DNA of 6,073 nt from an uncultured Gammaproteobacteria bacterium (GTDB lineage: Bacteria > Pseudomonadota > Gammaproteobacteria > UBA9214): assembly GCA_905480065.1 (NCBI GenBank), contig CAJQOV010000012.1, positions 1 through 6,073 on the forward strand. The letters are read 5' to 3'. The notes beneath the pieces were generated by a model that saw nothing but the letters and a program-made list of their open reading frames with translations, ran no database searches and had not been told where the DNA came from. A program made the translations under genes and the position numbers. Below are positions 1-5,525 of this stretch, piece by piece (position 1 is the first letter of the stretch; each line of letters begins with the position of its first letter).

Positions 1-1
1 T

Positions 2-26
2 GTAGGAGCGCTTATCAAGCGCGATC
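2..26. repeat. REP-like palindrome of the GTAG type (edge of window)
   Basis: A GTAGGAGCG-type sequence is followed by a perfect 6-bp inverted repeat, GCGCTT (8-13) and AAGCGC (17-22), around a 3-base loop. The layout of a GTAG tetranucleotide then a short GC-rich hairpin resembles the REP sequences that in gammaproteobacteria are associated with RAYT transposases. Only one copy is visible and the element may continue outside the window. It lies directly upstream of the pirin gene, so it could belong to the 3' end of the preceding transcript. The assignment rests on pattern similarity only. Confidence 0.5.
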
Positions 27-60
27 AAACTGGCTCACCACTGAACACTGGAGGTGCAAC

Positions 61-930
61 ATGCAGCGAACAATAAGGCAGGTGATTCATGCGCGTCGCC
101 AGCTCGAGGGCGGTGGTTTCCAGGTACGGCGTCCGTTGCCCGCGGCCGGTATGCGCACGGTTGATCCGATCCTGCTGATCGACGAGATGGGCCCGGTGGA
201 TTACCGCCCGGGTGAGGCGGTGGGTGCGCCGGATCATCCGCACCGCGGTTTCGAGACCGTGACCTATATGCTGGCCGGTGAATTCGAGCACCGTGACTCG
301 GCCGGTCATGCCGGCCGCATCAATCCCGGCGACGTGCAATGGATGACAGCCGGACGCGGCGTGGTGCACTCGGAGATGCCTTCGGCACAGATCATGCGCG
401 ATGGTGGCCTGGTGCACGGCTTCCAGATCTGGGTCAACCTGCCGGCGCGCCTGAAAATGACTGCGCCGCGCTACCAGGAAATCGATGCGGCACGCATCCC
501 GGAGGCGCGCAGCGCGGACGGACTGGCGCGGGTGCGGGTGATTGCCGGCGAGGCACTGGGTGTAACTGCGCGCATTGATACCCATACACCGTTCGTTTAC
601 CTGCACTGGATCCTGCAACCGGGCGCAGCGGTGCAGCAGCCGTTAGCGGCGGACCACAACGGTTTGCTGTATGTCTTTCAGGGTGAAATCGAGGCGGCCG
701 GAACGGCGCTGAAAGACGGCCAGATGGGTGTGCTGGGGGCGGGTGACACGATTGCATTCACAGTCCCGGAAACGGCAACCGGCGAGACGCATATGCTGCT
801 GCTCGGCGGTGTGCCGCTGAATGAGCCAGTCGTGCAGCACGGCCCGTTTGTGATGAATACCGAGGCGGAGATCAGCCAGGCGATCCGTGACTATCAAATG
901 GGGCGGATGGGACAGATACAGCACTCGTAG
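61..930 (+). CDS. Pirin family protein (bicupin, quercetin 2,3-dioxygenase-like)
   Basis: This 289-residue protein has the two-cupin architecture of pirins, with the usual length. The N-terminal cupin carries the family signature around residues 55-107. H59 and H61 (in DHPHRGFETVTYM) and H103 and E105 (in VVHSEMP) correspond to the 2-His/His/Glu metal site of human pirin and E. coli YhhW. The C-terminal cupin (about 175-270) lacks a comparable metal set. Family members bind Fe(II); some oxidise quercetin in vitro, others act as redox-responsive regulators, and the natural role here is unknown. The protein is soluble, with no signal peptide. The ATG at 61 is well supported by GGAGG at 50-54 with a 6-base spacer. 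It appears monocistronic and convergent with efpL. The family call is secure; the substrate is not inferable. Confidence 0.95.
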   Translation: MQRTIRQVIHARRQLEGGGFQVRRPLPAAGMRTVDPILLIDEMGPVDYRPGEAVGAPDHPHRGFETVTYMLAGEFEHRDSAGHAGRINPGDVQWMTAGRGVVHSEMPSAQIMRDGGLVHGFQIWVNLPARLKMTAPRYQEIDAARIPEARSADGLARVRVIAGEALGVTARIDTHTPFVYLHWILQPGAAVQQPLAADHNGLLYVFQGEIEAAGTALKDGQMGVLGAGDTIAFTVPETATGETHMLLLGGVPLNEPVVQHGPFVMNTEAEISQAIRDYQMGRMGQIQHS

Positions 931-935
931 GCAGT

Positions 936-976
936 CTGTCGCTCGACAGTAGGGGATCCCTGTCCCGCAGGCAGGG
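936..976. terminator. Two hairpins in the convergent pirin/efpL gap
   Basis: The 72-bp gap holds CTGTCG/CGACAG (936-949) and a second hairpin with CCCTGTC (958-964) pairing to GGCAGGG (970-976), including one G-U pair and a 5-base loop. The second is followed on the + strand by CTGTTCTGGTGT, a poor U-tract. It may end pirin transcription and, less likely, efpL transcription from the other side. It is a weak intrinsic terminator at best, and Rho-dependent ending is equally possible. Confidence 0.4.
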
Positions 977-1002
977 CTGTTCTGGTGTACCTGCCCCGGC
1001 GA

Positions 1003-1566
1003 TCAGGCGCGCGACACGTACTCGCCAGTACCGGTATTAACCTTGATAACTTCGCCCGTGCCCAGGTATTCCGGCACCTGGACCACCAGCCCGGTCGCCA
1101 GGGTGGCGGGCTTGGTGCGGGAGGAGGCGGAAGCGGCCTTCATGCCCGGCGCTGTTTCCGTGATTTCCAGGGTCACGGTGGCCGGCAGTTCGATGCCGAG
1201 GATAGCGCCGTCGACGATCATGGCGAGCAAGCCGTCCAGGTCCTCGCCGAGGTACAGCAGTTCCTCTTCGAGGACATCCGTACCCAGTGTGTACTGTTCG
1301 TAGCTTTCCTTGTCCATGAAGGTGCAGCCATCGCCATCCCGGTACAGGTACTGTACCGGGCGGCGCACAAACTCGACCTGCTGGACGTTGTCATCACCCT
1401 TGAAGCGGTTCTCGTACTTGCTCTTGCTGACGATGTCGTAGCCGCGCACCTTATAGAGTGTGCTGCCGCTGCGTGAAGACGGACTCTGCACGTCCAGTGA
1501 CTTGATCACGATGTTGCGGCCATCCACATCGATGACCATGCCTTTTCTGAGTTCGGTGGCTTTCAT
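1003..1566 (-). CDS. efpL: Elongation factor P-like protein EfpL (YeiP)
   Basis: This 187-residue protein has the three-domain EF-P build: a KOW-like N-terminal domain (about 1-65) and two OB-like domains (about 66-125 and 126-187). It matches E. coli YeiP/EfpL closely, including RFKGDD, FMDKE, the EEELLYL region and the ETAPGMK...ASSRTKPATL...VQVPEYL block. The beta-hairpin tip reads SPSSRSGSTLYK with Arg32, equivalent to Arg33 of E. coli EfpL. It is not the lysine that EpmA/EarP-type systems modify in true EF-P. EfpL binds between the ribosomal P and E sites and relieves stalling at XP(P)X motifs. It follows slyD by 13 bp on the same strand. No clear Shine-Dalgarno is visible before the ATG, so translation may be coupled to slyD. 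A 10-bp perfect inverted repeat lies inside the gene at 1338-1360. Confidence 0.95.
   Translation of the reverse strand: MKATELRKGMVIDVDGRNIVIKSLDVQSPSSRSGSTLYKVRGYDIVSKSKYENRFKGDDNVQQVEFVRRPVQYLYRDGDGCTFMDKESYEQYTLGTDVLEEELLYLGEDLDGLLAMIVDGAILGIELPATVTLEITETAPGMKAASASSRTKPATLATGLVVQVPEYLGTGEVIKVNTGTGEYVSRA
1338..1360. repeat. Perfect 10-bp inverted repeat inside efpL
   Basis: CCCGGTACAG (1338-1347) and CTGTACCGGG (1351-1360) are exact reverse complements separated by 3 bases, a strong hairpin in RNA of either strand. It encodes residues 70-76 (P-V-Q-Y-L-Y-R) of EfpL. It may be a by-product of codon choice or a structure affecting translation or mRNA stability; no function is shown. Confidence 0.6.
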
Positions 1567-1579
1567 GCGTCAGTCGAAA

Positions 1580-2068
1580 TCAATCGTGGTGATGATGACC
1601 ATCCGGTCCGTGTACGTGACCATGTTCCATCTCTTCCGCAGTGGCCTCGCGCACGGCCAGGATCTTGACCTCGAAGTTGAGCTGTACACCGGCCAACGGG
1701 TGATTGCCATCGACGGTTACGGTAGCCTCGTCAACGTTGGAGACCATGACTACGATGTTCTGTCCGTCCGGGCCCTGGGCATGGAACTGCATGCCTGGCT
1801 CGATATCGACGTCGTCCGGAAACATTTCGCGCGGTACCGACTGGATACGCTCATCGTCACGCACACCGTAACCCTGTTCGGGCGCTACCGTGACGGATAG
1901 TTCGTCACCGGCAATCTTGCCGGTCAGCGAGATTTCCAGGCCGGGGATGATATTGCTGGCACCATGCAGGTAGCAGAAGCTGCCGTCGGTGGATTCGTCG
2001 ATGATTTCGTTGTTGTCGTCTTTCAAAGTGTAGGCAAGGCTAACCACCCGGTTGTCCTGAATCTGCAT
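1580..2068 (-). CDS. slyD: FKBP-type peptidyl-prolyl cis-trans isomerase SlyD
   Basis: This 162-residue protein follows E. coli SlyD through its whole length. The FKBP core begins at about 1-68, with DES at 24-26, YLHG at 33-36 and the IPGLE segment at 41-45. The insert-in-flap chaperone domain spans about 70-125. The core resumes at NHPLAG (122-127) and LNFEV, then REATAEE leads into a His-rich tail (HGHVHGPDGHHHHD). SlyD isomerises prolyl bonds, acts as a chaperone, and in enterobacteria binds nickel through its tail to help hydrogenase assembly. This tail is shorter than in E. coli and has no cysteines, so metal storage capacity is probably smaller. The ATG at 2068 is preceded by AGGAG with a 6-base spacer. 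It is the first gene of a likely slyD-efpL operon, divergent from the GIY-YIG gene. Confidence 0.95.
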   Translation of the reverse strand: MQIQDNRVVSLAYTLKDDNNEIIDESTDGSFCYLHGASNIIPGLEISLTGKIAGDELSVTVAPEQGYGVRDDERIQSVPREMFPDDVDIEPGMQFHAQGPDGQNIVVMVSNVDEATVTVDGNHPLAGVQLNFEVKILAVREATAEEMEHGHVHGPDGHHHHD

Positions 2069-2114
2069 GGCGTGCTCCTGTACAATTGTCGTGTGCCGTT
2101 GGGGTGAGCCGGCG

Positions 2115-2123
2115 ATACTAGCA
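2115..2123 (-). promoter_or_regulatory. Candidate extended -10 promoter for slyD-efpL
   Basis: On the minus strand the sequence TGCTAGTAT fits an extended -10 (TGn followed by TAGTAT). No good -35 is seen, which extended -10 promoters tolerate. Transcription would start near 2108, giving a leader of about 40 bases that contains the AGGAG ribosome site. A TGTACAATTGT segment at 2079-2089 sits inside that leader. Confidence 0.35.
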
Positions 2124-2165
2124 CAGCGAACCGGAATTGTGCCTGGCCGGGCTGGAATTTTACGG

Positions 2166-2171
2166 GATAAT
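2166..2171 (+). promoter_or_regulatory. Candidate -10 for a leaderless GIY-YIG transcript
   Basis: GATAAT (2166-2171) ends six bases before the ATG at 2178, so a transcript from it would begin at or within a base or two of the start codon. No Shine-Dalgarno lies between them and no convincing -35 is at the usual distance. A longer leader from an unseen upstream promoter is possible. Confidence 0.3.
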
Positions 2172-2177
2172 ACCGGT

Positions 2178-2435
2178 ATGGAATGGCAGGTTTATATCAT
2201 TCTCTGTACGGACGAATCGCTCTACACCGGCATTACCAATGACCTGGTGCGACGACTCTCGCAGCACGGCGGCAAGCGTGGTGCGAAGTATTTTCGCGGA
2301 CGCCAGCCGCAGCGGGTGGTGTATCTCGAAGCGGGGCATACTCGCAGTTCCGCCAGCCGGCGCGAGGCGGAGATCAAGAGACTGCCGCGGGCAGCGAAGC
2401 TGGCGCTGGTTGCCGGTTCAGTCATGCCGGGCTGA
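2178..2435 (+). CDS. Small GIY-YIG domain protein (YhbQ/UPF0213-like)
   Basis: This is an 85-residue, single-domain GIY-YIG protein, the usual size for the COG2827 group. The motif appears as V-Y6-I-I-L-C then S-L-Y16-T-G-I-T. It is followed by the catalytic-type arginine (R25 or R26 in DLVRRLSQH), H30, the GAKYFRG segment, and E63 in REAEIKRL, the probable metal-binding glutamate. Family members are nuclease-fold proteins; E. coli YhbQ has been linked to DNA damage responses, but a precise substrate is not established. The frame is open further upstream to 2067, but the domain starts right after the ATG at 2178, so that start is preferred. No Shine-Dalgarno is seen before it. It is divergent from slyD and convergent with the NYN gene. 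Confidence 0.88.
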   Translation: MEWQVYIILCTDESLYTGITNDLVRRLSQHGGKRGAKYFRGRQPQRVVYLEAGHTRSSASRREAEIKRLPRAAKLALVAGSVMPG

Positions 2436-2673
2436 TCGGCGCATGGCAGGCAGGTGCCGATGCAAGGGCATGATTCCACGCTGCTGCAGCGCGTTGCCAG
2501 ACTACACCGCGCAGCAACCGGTCTGTCACGGCAATAGCAGTTCAACTCCCGGTGATTTCCGGGGCGTCCGCACGACCTGGTTGCCTGCGCAGAAGTGCAG
2601 CGGGAATATGCGCTGCCGGTTCGGGTGATGTGCGGGTGGGTAGCCCGTGTGGCGGTACTGTAACGACCGGTAA
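2436..2673. other. Convergent intergenic gap, no convincing gene
   Basis: These 238 bases separate the 3' ends of the GIY-YIG and NYN genes. I see no recognisable protein, RNA or strong terminator. A 5-bp hairpin, CCCGG/CCGGG, lies at about 2549-2564 without a U-tract. A 25-codon frame (2460-2537, +) begins MQGHDSTLLQ and lies in frame with the GIY-YIG gene after its stop. It lacks a clear ribosome site and is not called as a gene. Confidence 0.5.
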
Positions 2674-3225
2674 TCAGCTGTCCGTTGCGGGCGGCTCCGC
2701 TTTAGGTGACGAACCAGCGCGTACAACCTTCTTTTTTGGTTCCAGCGTGAACCAGTCATCCCGGGTGATTTCGTGGAAATAGTCCGCTTCCTCGATCAGC
2801 AGCCTCGAAGTAGTGGCGGGGACGGCGGCAATTTCCACGCGTACGCCTTCCGACTTGAGGTGGATGACCAGTTCTACATAGTCGGAGTCACCGGACATGA
2901 TAATGATCGTGTCGACCTTGTTAGCCAGCTGGGTAGCCTTGATCGAAAGCGGGATATCCGCACTTTTATGGCAAGGGCGCACCGAGCCGTGATAATTGGC
3001 ATGCAGGCGCTCCCTGAGCTTGGAGGAAATCTGCTTGCCCTCGCGGAAATACACCAGCCGGTTCAGGCCGCGGTTGCCGAGCAGTCGCGGCACCAGGGTG
3101 TCGAAATTAAGCATGGTGTTCGGCTTGTTGGTTTCCGAGTGAATGCTGCGCTCGATGTTGTTGCCGTCCACCAGGATGGCGACGGACTGGCTGATATGTA
3201 CCGGTGCGTTCTCGTTGGTACTCAT
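2674..3225 (-). CDS. NYN domain protein (LabA/DUF88-like, PIN-fold putative RNase)
   Basis: This 183-residue protein is dominated by one NYN domain (about 14-155). It shows the acidic active-site pattern of the PIN/NYN fold: D20 in ILVDGNN, D90 in HKSADIPL, and the SGDSDY loop (111-116) with D113 and D115. The strand-rich GVRVEIAAV and EEADYFHEI segments are typical of the COG1432 group. Such proteins are predicted metal-dependent ribonucleases; the target here is unknown. The C-terminal 25 residues are basic, then Pro/Ala-rich, and look disordered. The ATG at 3225 is chosen because the domain begins just after it and an AGGA lies upstream with a rather long 10-base spacer. A start at 3306 would add 27 residues across the divergent promoter and is unlikely. 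It is divergent from the CopD-like gene. Confidence 0.88.
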   Translation of the reverse strand: MSTNENAPVHISQSVAILVDGNNIERSIHSETNKPNTMLNFDTLVPRLLGNRGLNRLVYFREGKQISSKLRERLHANYHGSVRPCHKSADIPLSIKATQLANKVDTIIIMSGDSDYVELVIHLKSEGVRVEIAAVPATTSRLLIEEADYFHEITRDDWFTLEPKKKVVRAGSSPKAEPPATDS

Positions 3226-3263
3226 GGGCAGTAGTTCCTGGAGCAAGGCGTTTTGCGTGGCTG

Positions 3264-3296
3264 CATTGTACAATGTGCACCAGTCTGTTTGTACAA
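3264..3296. promoter_or_regulatory. Divergent promoter region with paired TTGTACAA palindromes
   Basis: The 93-bp gap between the NYN and CopD-like genes contains the 12-bp perfect palindrome CATTGTACAATG (3264-3275). It also contains a second TTGTACAA (3289-3296) with centres 23 bp apart. The palindrome presents TACAAT, five of six matches to the -10 consensus, on both strands, each directed at one of the flanking genes. Predicted starts near 3281 (+) and 3258 (-) give leaders of about 35 bases each. The -35 elements are weak. The same bases could be an operator, or both promoter and operator. Confidence 0.4.
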
Positions 3297-3318
3297 GCAT
3301 GAACAACCGGAGAAATCG

Positions 3319-3780
3319 ATGATGGGTTATGCACTGTTACTGCACCTGCTGGCGGCAACGATCTGGGTGGGGGGGATGTTCTTCGCGTACATGGCACTGC
3401 GACCGGTAGCCGCCAGTCAGCTGGACCCACCCGTGCGCCTGGCATTATGGGCGGGCGTGTTCAGCAAGTTCTTCCCCTGGGTGTTTGCCGCGATTGCAAC
3501 CTTGCTGGTGACCGGCTACTGGATGGTGTTTTCGTTCTACGGAGGATTCGACGCAGTGGGTCTGCACGTGCACATCATGCTCTGGAGTGGTTACGCCATG
3601 ATGGCGATCTTCCTGCACGTATTCTTTGCGCCGTTCAGGCGTCTCAAGCGGGCAGTTGCCAGTACGGACTGGCCGGCCGGCGGCAGAGCCCTGGCGCAGA
3701 TTCGTGTGCTGATCGGGGTCAACCTGCTGATCGGATTGCTGGTGCTTTCCGTTGCCTCGGGCGGTCGGTATCTGCTGTAG
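3319..3780 (+). CDS. CopD-like four-helix integral membrane protein
   Basis: This 153-residue inner-membrane protein has four predicted helices at about 4-26, 52-75, 84-105 and 128-147. The LLLHLLAATIWVGGMFF start is characteristic of the CopD/COG5615-like group. Membrane histidines H9, H83, H85 and H100 are candidate heme or copper ligands by analogy to that group, but this is inference. A basic stretch (RRLKR, 107-111) between helices 3 and 4 would face the cytoplasm. Two adjacent ATGs at 3319 and 3322 can serve as start; GGAGA at 3309-3313 favours either. The DsrC-like gene starts 82 bp downstream, so co-transcription is possible. Function is unknown, and copper resistance should not be assumed. 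Confidence 0.8.
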   Translation: MMGYALLLHLLAATIWVGGMFFAYMALRPVAASQLDPPVRLALWAGVFSKFFPWVFAAIATLLVTGYWMVFSFYGGFDAVGLHVHIMLWSGYAMMAIFLHVFFAPFRRLKRAVASTDWPAGGRALAQIRVLIGVNLLIGLLVLSVASGGRYLL

Positions 3781-3862
3781 GCGCTTGCCGTGGCGTGCTT
3801 GTGCGTCTACGCTGGTACTGGGGGACGCACTATTTCTGAACTATTGCATGGAGTGAATAACC

Positions 3863-4210
3863 ATGACAACGATTGCAAAGGGCACGGAAATTTCAGATTT
3901 CCCGTATGCGCCGCATGGCTGGTCGCCGGCCGCTGCAGTACGGAATGCAGAGGAAGTCGGATTGCATCCGGGCGAGCCTCACTGGGAAGTGATCCGGGCC
4001 CTGCAGGAATTCTTTGCCCGGCATCATGAGGAGCCGGGAATCCATATCCGCGAATTGCATGATGCGCTGGATGAATGCTTTCACCAGCGGGGTGGTATGA
4101 AATACCTGTATGAACTGTTTCCCGGTGGACCGATTCACCAGGGCTGCCGACTGGCAGGATTGCCGGTGCCGGCCGGCAGTGTCGACCCCGGTTTTGGCAG
4201 TGTCCAGTAA
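3863..4210 (+). CDS. DsrC/TusE-family protein lacking the outer (CysA) cysteine
   Basis: This 115-residue protein belongs to the DsrC/TusE sulfur-carrier family. Evidence includes the PHWEVIRALQEFF helix (39-51), GGMKYLYELFPGGP (77-90) and QGCRLAGLPVPAG (93-105). In DsrC the flexible C-terminal arm holds two cysteines 11 residues apart, and TusE keeps only the last one. Here C95 matches the inner cysteine (CysB), while the position 11 residues later is S106 (codon AGT), followed by nine more residues. It therefore cannot use the usual C-terminal thiol and is neither a standard DsrC nor a standard TusE; a regulatory or diverged role is likely. C72 is also present. The ATG at 3863 has GGAG at 3850-3853. 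No dsr, tus or hdr genes are adjacent. Confidence 0.85.
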   Translation: MTTIAKGTEISDFPYAPHGWSPAAAVRNAEEVGLHPGEPHWEVIRALQEFFARHHEEPGIHIRELHDALDECFHQRGGMKYLYELFPGGPIHQGCRLAGLPVPAGSVDPGFGSVQ

Positions 4211-4268
4211 CCAGCTTGCCGTGAGCTCTGGCGGTAATTCCGGATACCACCCGCGTACCTGGTGAGGC

Positions 4269-4646
4269 GTGTTGCAACTCATCCAGGTCAACAATAAACC
4301 GCTGCACCTGTTGGTCAGTCCGGCGGCGCAACGTGCGCTGGCACAACGCAGTGCGGGCCTGTTTCTGGAGCTTGAGTTATATTTCAGCTGCCTGGTACGC
4401 AAGCGCGTCCACATCCGGGAAAACGTATCCGGCACGGAGTTTCACCCCTTGACAGATAATTTGTTCGTGCGCTTTCGCCCGGTCGTCACGCAGACCTGTG
4501 CCATGCGCGAAATCGAGGTCGACAACCCGCCGGTACAGGATATGCCGATGGTTCATGCGGAACGCTATTTTCCGCACTGGCTGACGCTGGACTACCGTGC
4601 CGGACAGTGGCTGGCCGAATTCGGTTATGCCACTCCGCCCGGGTAA
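4269..4646 (+). CDS. Conserved hypothetical protein
   Basis: I do not recognise a named domain in this protein of about 125 residues. It has no signal peptide or membrane helix and appears beta-rich, with segments such as LFLELELYFSCLVRKRVHIRE (31-51) and LFVRFRPVV (65-73). It contains C41 and C77, and its C-terminal part is aromatic (RYFPHWLTLDYRAGQWLAEFGY). An in-frame stop (TGA at 4263-4265) fixes the start between GTG 4269 and TTG 4272. GGTGAGG at 4261-4267 is very close to the GTG, so TTG 4272 is a real alternative. It sits 58 bp after the DsrC-like gene and 5 bp before the likely start of the DUF924 gene, which suggests co-transcription. The base pattern and even composition argue for a real gene; the function is unknown. 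Confidence 0.75.
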   Translation: MLQLIQVNNKPLHLLVSPAAQRALAQRSAGLFLELELYFSCLVRKRVHIRENVSGTEFHPLTDNLFVRFRPVVTQTCAMREIEVDNPPVQDMPMVHAERYFPHWLTLDYRAGQWLAEFGYATPPG

Positions 4647-4651
4647 TCCCT

Positions 4652-5302
4652 GTGACACCCAGAGACGTGCTGGAATTCTGGTTCGCGGAGGAGTCGCGAC
4701 AACGCTGGTTCAGTTCGACTGCTGCATTCGATCGGCAGGTGCAGGACCGGTTCGAAATGCTCTGGCAACAGGCGGGTGCCGGCGAGTTATCGGCCTGGGA
4801 GAGTACTCCGGAAGGTGCGCTGGCACTGGTTATTGTGCTGGACCAGTTTCCGCTCAACATGTATCGCGGCGAGGCGTTGCAGTTCACTACCGAGGCGCAG
4901 GCGCGTGCCGTGGCCGGACGTGCCATTGAACAAGGGTTTGACCGGCAGATTCCCCATGAGCGGCTGGCGTTTCTGTATTTGCCCTATATGCACAGCGAGT
5001 CACTGGTCGACCAGGACAGGTCGGTGATGTTGTTGTCACAAGCCGGTATGGAACAAAACCTGGTGTTCGCACGCGGGCACCGCGAAATCGTACGCCGCTT
5101 CGGACGTTTCCCGCATCGCAACCGCTACCTGGGGCGCGACAGTTCACCGGAGGAGCTTGTCTGGCTGGCATCTGACGCGGGCTTTGACTCCTTAACCCGG
5201 AGCAAAAAAAACCCTGCCACCGGGGCAGGGTTGTTTGCTGCAGAACGCTTATTTAACCTTTCTTTTGTGCCGGGTTCTTGCGGGCGGCGACTTTCTGCTT
5301 GA
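4652..5302 (+). CDS. DUF924 family protein with a stop-loss C-terminal extension
   Basis: Residues 1-180 match the DUF924 (COG3803) family. The start MTPRDVLEFWF is typical, followed by the hallmark DQFPLNMYRGEA (64-75), LYLPYMHSESL (108-118) and GRFPHRNRYLGRDSSPEEL (151-169). The family is all-helical and its biochemical role is not established. The GTG at 4652 is preferred because the conserved domain begins there; a GTG at 4607 would overlap the preceding gene by 40 bp. Family members usually end soon after the last motif, about 180 residues. Here codon 181 is TTA (5192-5194), one base from TAA, and the frame continues 36 more codons through a terminator hairpin and 50 bp into the antisense of the next gene. 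The extra tail looks non-functional. A sequencing error or a recent stop-loss mutation is the simplest explanation. Confidence 0.85.
   Translation: MTPRDVLEFWFAEESRQRWFSSTAAFDRQVQDRFEMLWQQAGAGELSAWESTPEGALALVIVLDQFPLNMYRGEALQFTTEAQARAVAGRAIEQGFDRQIPHERLAFLYLPYMHSESLVDQDRSVMLLSQAGMEQNLVFARGHREIVRRFGRFPHRNRYLGRDSSPEELVWLASDAGFDSLTRSKKNPATGAGLFAAERLFNLSFVPGSCGRRLSA
5204..5236. terminator. Strong intrinsic terminator, possibly bidirectional
   Basis: CCCTGCC (5212-5218) pairs exactly with GGCAGGG (5224-5230) around a 5-base loop, and two further A-T pairs extend the stem to 9 bp. Read on the minus strand it is followed by eight T residues (5211-5204) and lies about 20 bases after the stop of the 5253-5492 gene, an ideal terminator for it. 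On the + strand the tail is TTGTTTG, weaker but possibly active. It then falls inside the extended DUF924 frame. Confidence 0.88.
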
Positions 5303-5492
5303 CGCATTCGTCAATATAAGCGTCGTGTTTGTCTGCATCCAGCTCGGAATCGATAAACTCCATGATACATGCGACCTTGTCATTGGTATCGGTGTCGGCA
5401 CTGGTGTTGTCGGGTTTTGCAGGGTTCTGTGCGGCAAAAACAACCACGGGCAATGCAACGGCAAGTGTGACTAGCAAATTGCGATAAAACAT
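5253..5492 (-). CDS. Small exported protein with two cysteines, unknown function
   Basis: This 79-residue protein starts with a clear signal peptide: M-F-Y-R-N then a hydrophobic stretch (6-19), with probable cleavage after VFA at about residue 20. The mature part of about 59 residues is strongly charged: an acidic middle (DTDTNDK, DSELDADKHD) with a basic end (KQKVAARKNPAQKK). It has two cysteines, C42 and C63, 21 residues apart, that could form one disulfide in the periplasm. I recognise no family. The start is well supported by GGAGAGAGGA immediately before the ATG, and a strong terminator follows, so it is a self-contained single-gene transcript. A hairpin (5505-5525) lies just upstream of the ribosome site. 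Confidence 0.8.
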   Translation of the reverse strand: MFYRNLLVTLAVALPVVVFAAQNPAKPDNTSADTDTNDKVACIMEFIDSELDADKHDAYIDECVKQKVAARKNPAQKKG

Positions 5493-5504
5493 TCCTCTCT
5501 CCAG

Positions 5505-5525
5505 GCAGGCCGGTAGCGGGCCTGC
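5505..5525 (-). promoter_or_regulatory. 5' leader hairpin next to the ribosome site
   Basis: GCAGGCC (5505-5511) and GGCCTGC (5519-5525) form a perfect 7-bp stem with a 7-base loop in the leader of the small exported protein, ending only a few bases before its Shine-Dalgarno (5502-5493 on the minus strand). It could stabilise the mRNA or affect ribosome access. Function is not shown. Confidence 0.45.

Noticed and set aside
25..618. 197-codon open frame on the minus strand opposite the pirin gene
   Set aside because: It is a mirror frame of a strongly supported gene with no recognisable domain; its open length reflects codon bias of the pirin gene.
985..1476. 163-codon + strand frame opposite efpL
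   Set aside because: EfpL on the minus strand is unmistakable and this frame has no family features.
2460..2537. 25-codon frame MQGHDSTLLQ... in frame after the GIY-YIG stop
   Set aside because: No clear ribosome site and no family; too short to support, though a readthrough extension cannot be fully excluded.
2137..2628. 163-codon + frame overlapping the GIY-YIG gene and the gap after it
   Set aside because: The overlapping frame holds the real GIY-YIG domain, and this one is Arg/Cys-rich noise without a domain.
3226..3306. Upstream start for the NYN protein adding 27 residues
   Set aside because: It would cover the divergent promoter palindromes and has no matching family sequence; the ATG at 3225 fits the domain.
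3781..3862. Possible promoter or terminator between the CopD-like and DsrC-like genes
   Set aside because: No hairpin with a U-tract and no convincing -35/-10 pair could be found, only the GGAG ribosome site.
3807..4435. Two 180-codon minus-strand frames opposite the DsrC-like gene
   Set aside because: Both are antisense to a recognised family member and show no domain.
4607..4651. Longer GTG start for the DUF924 protein
   Set aside because: It adds 15 residues overlapping the preceding gene; the family begins at the GTG at 4652.
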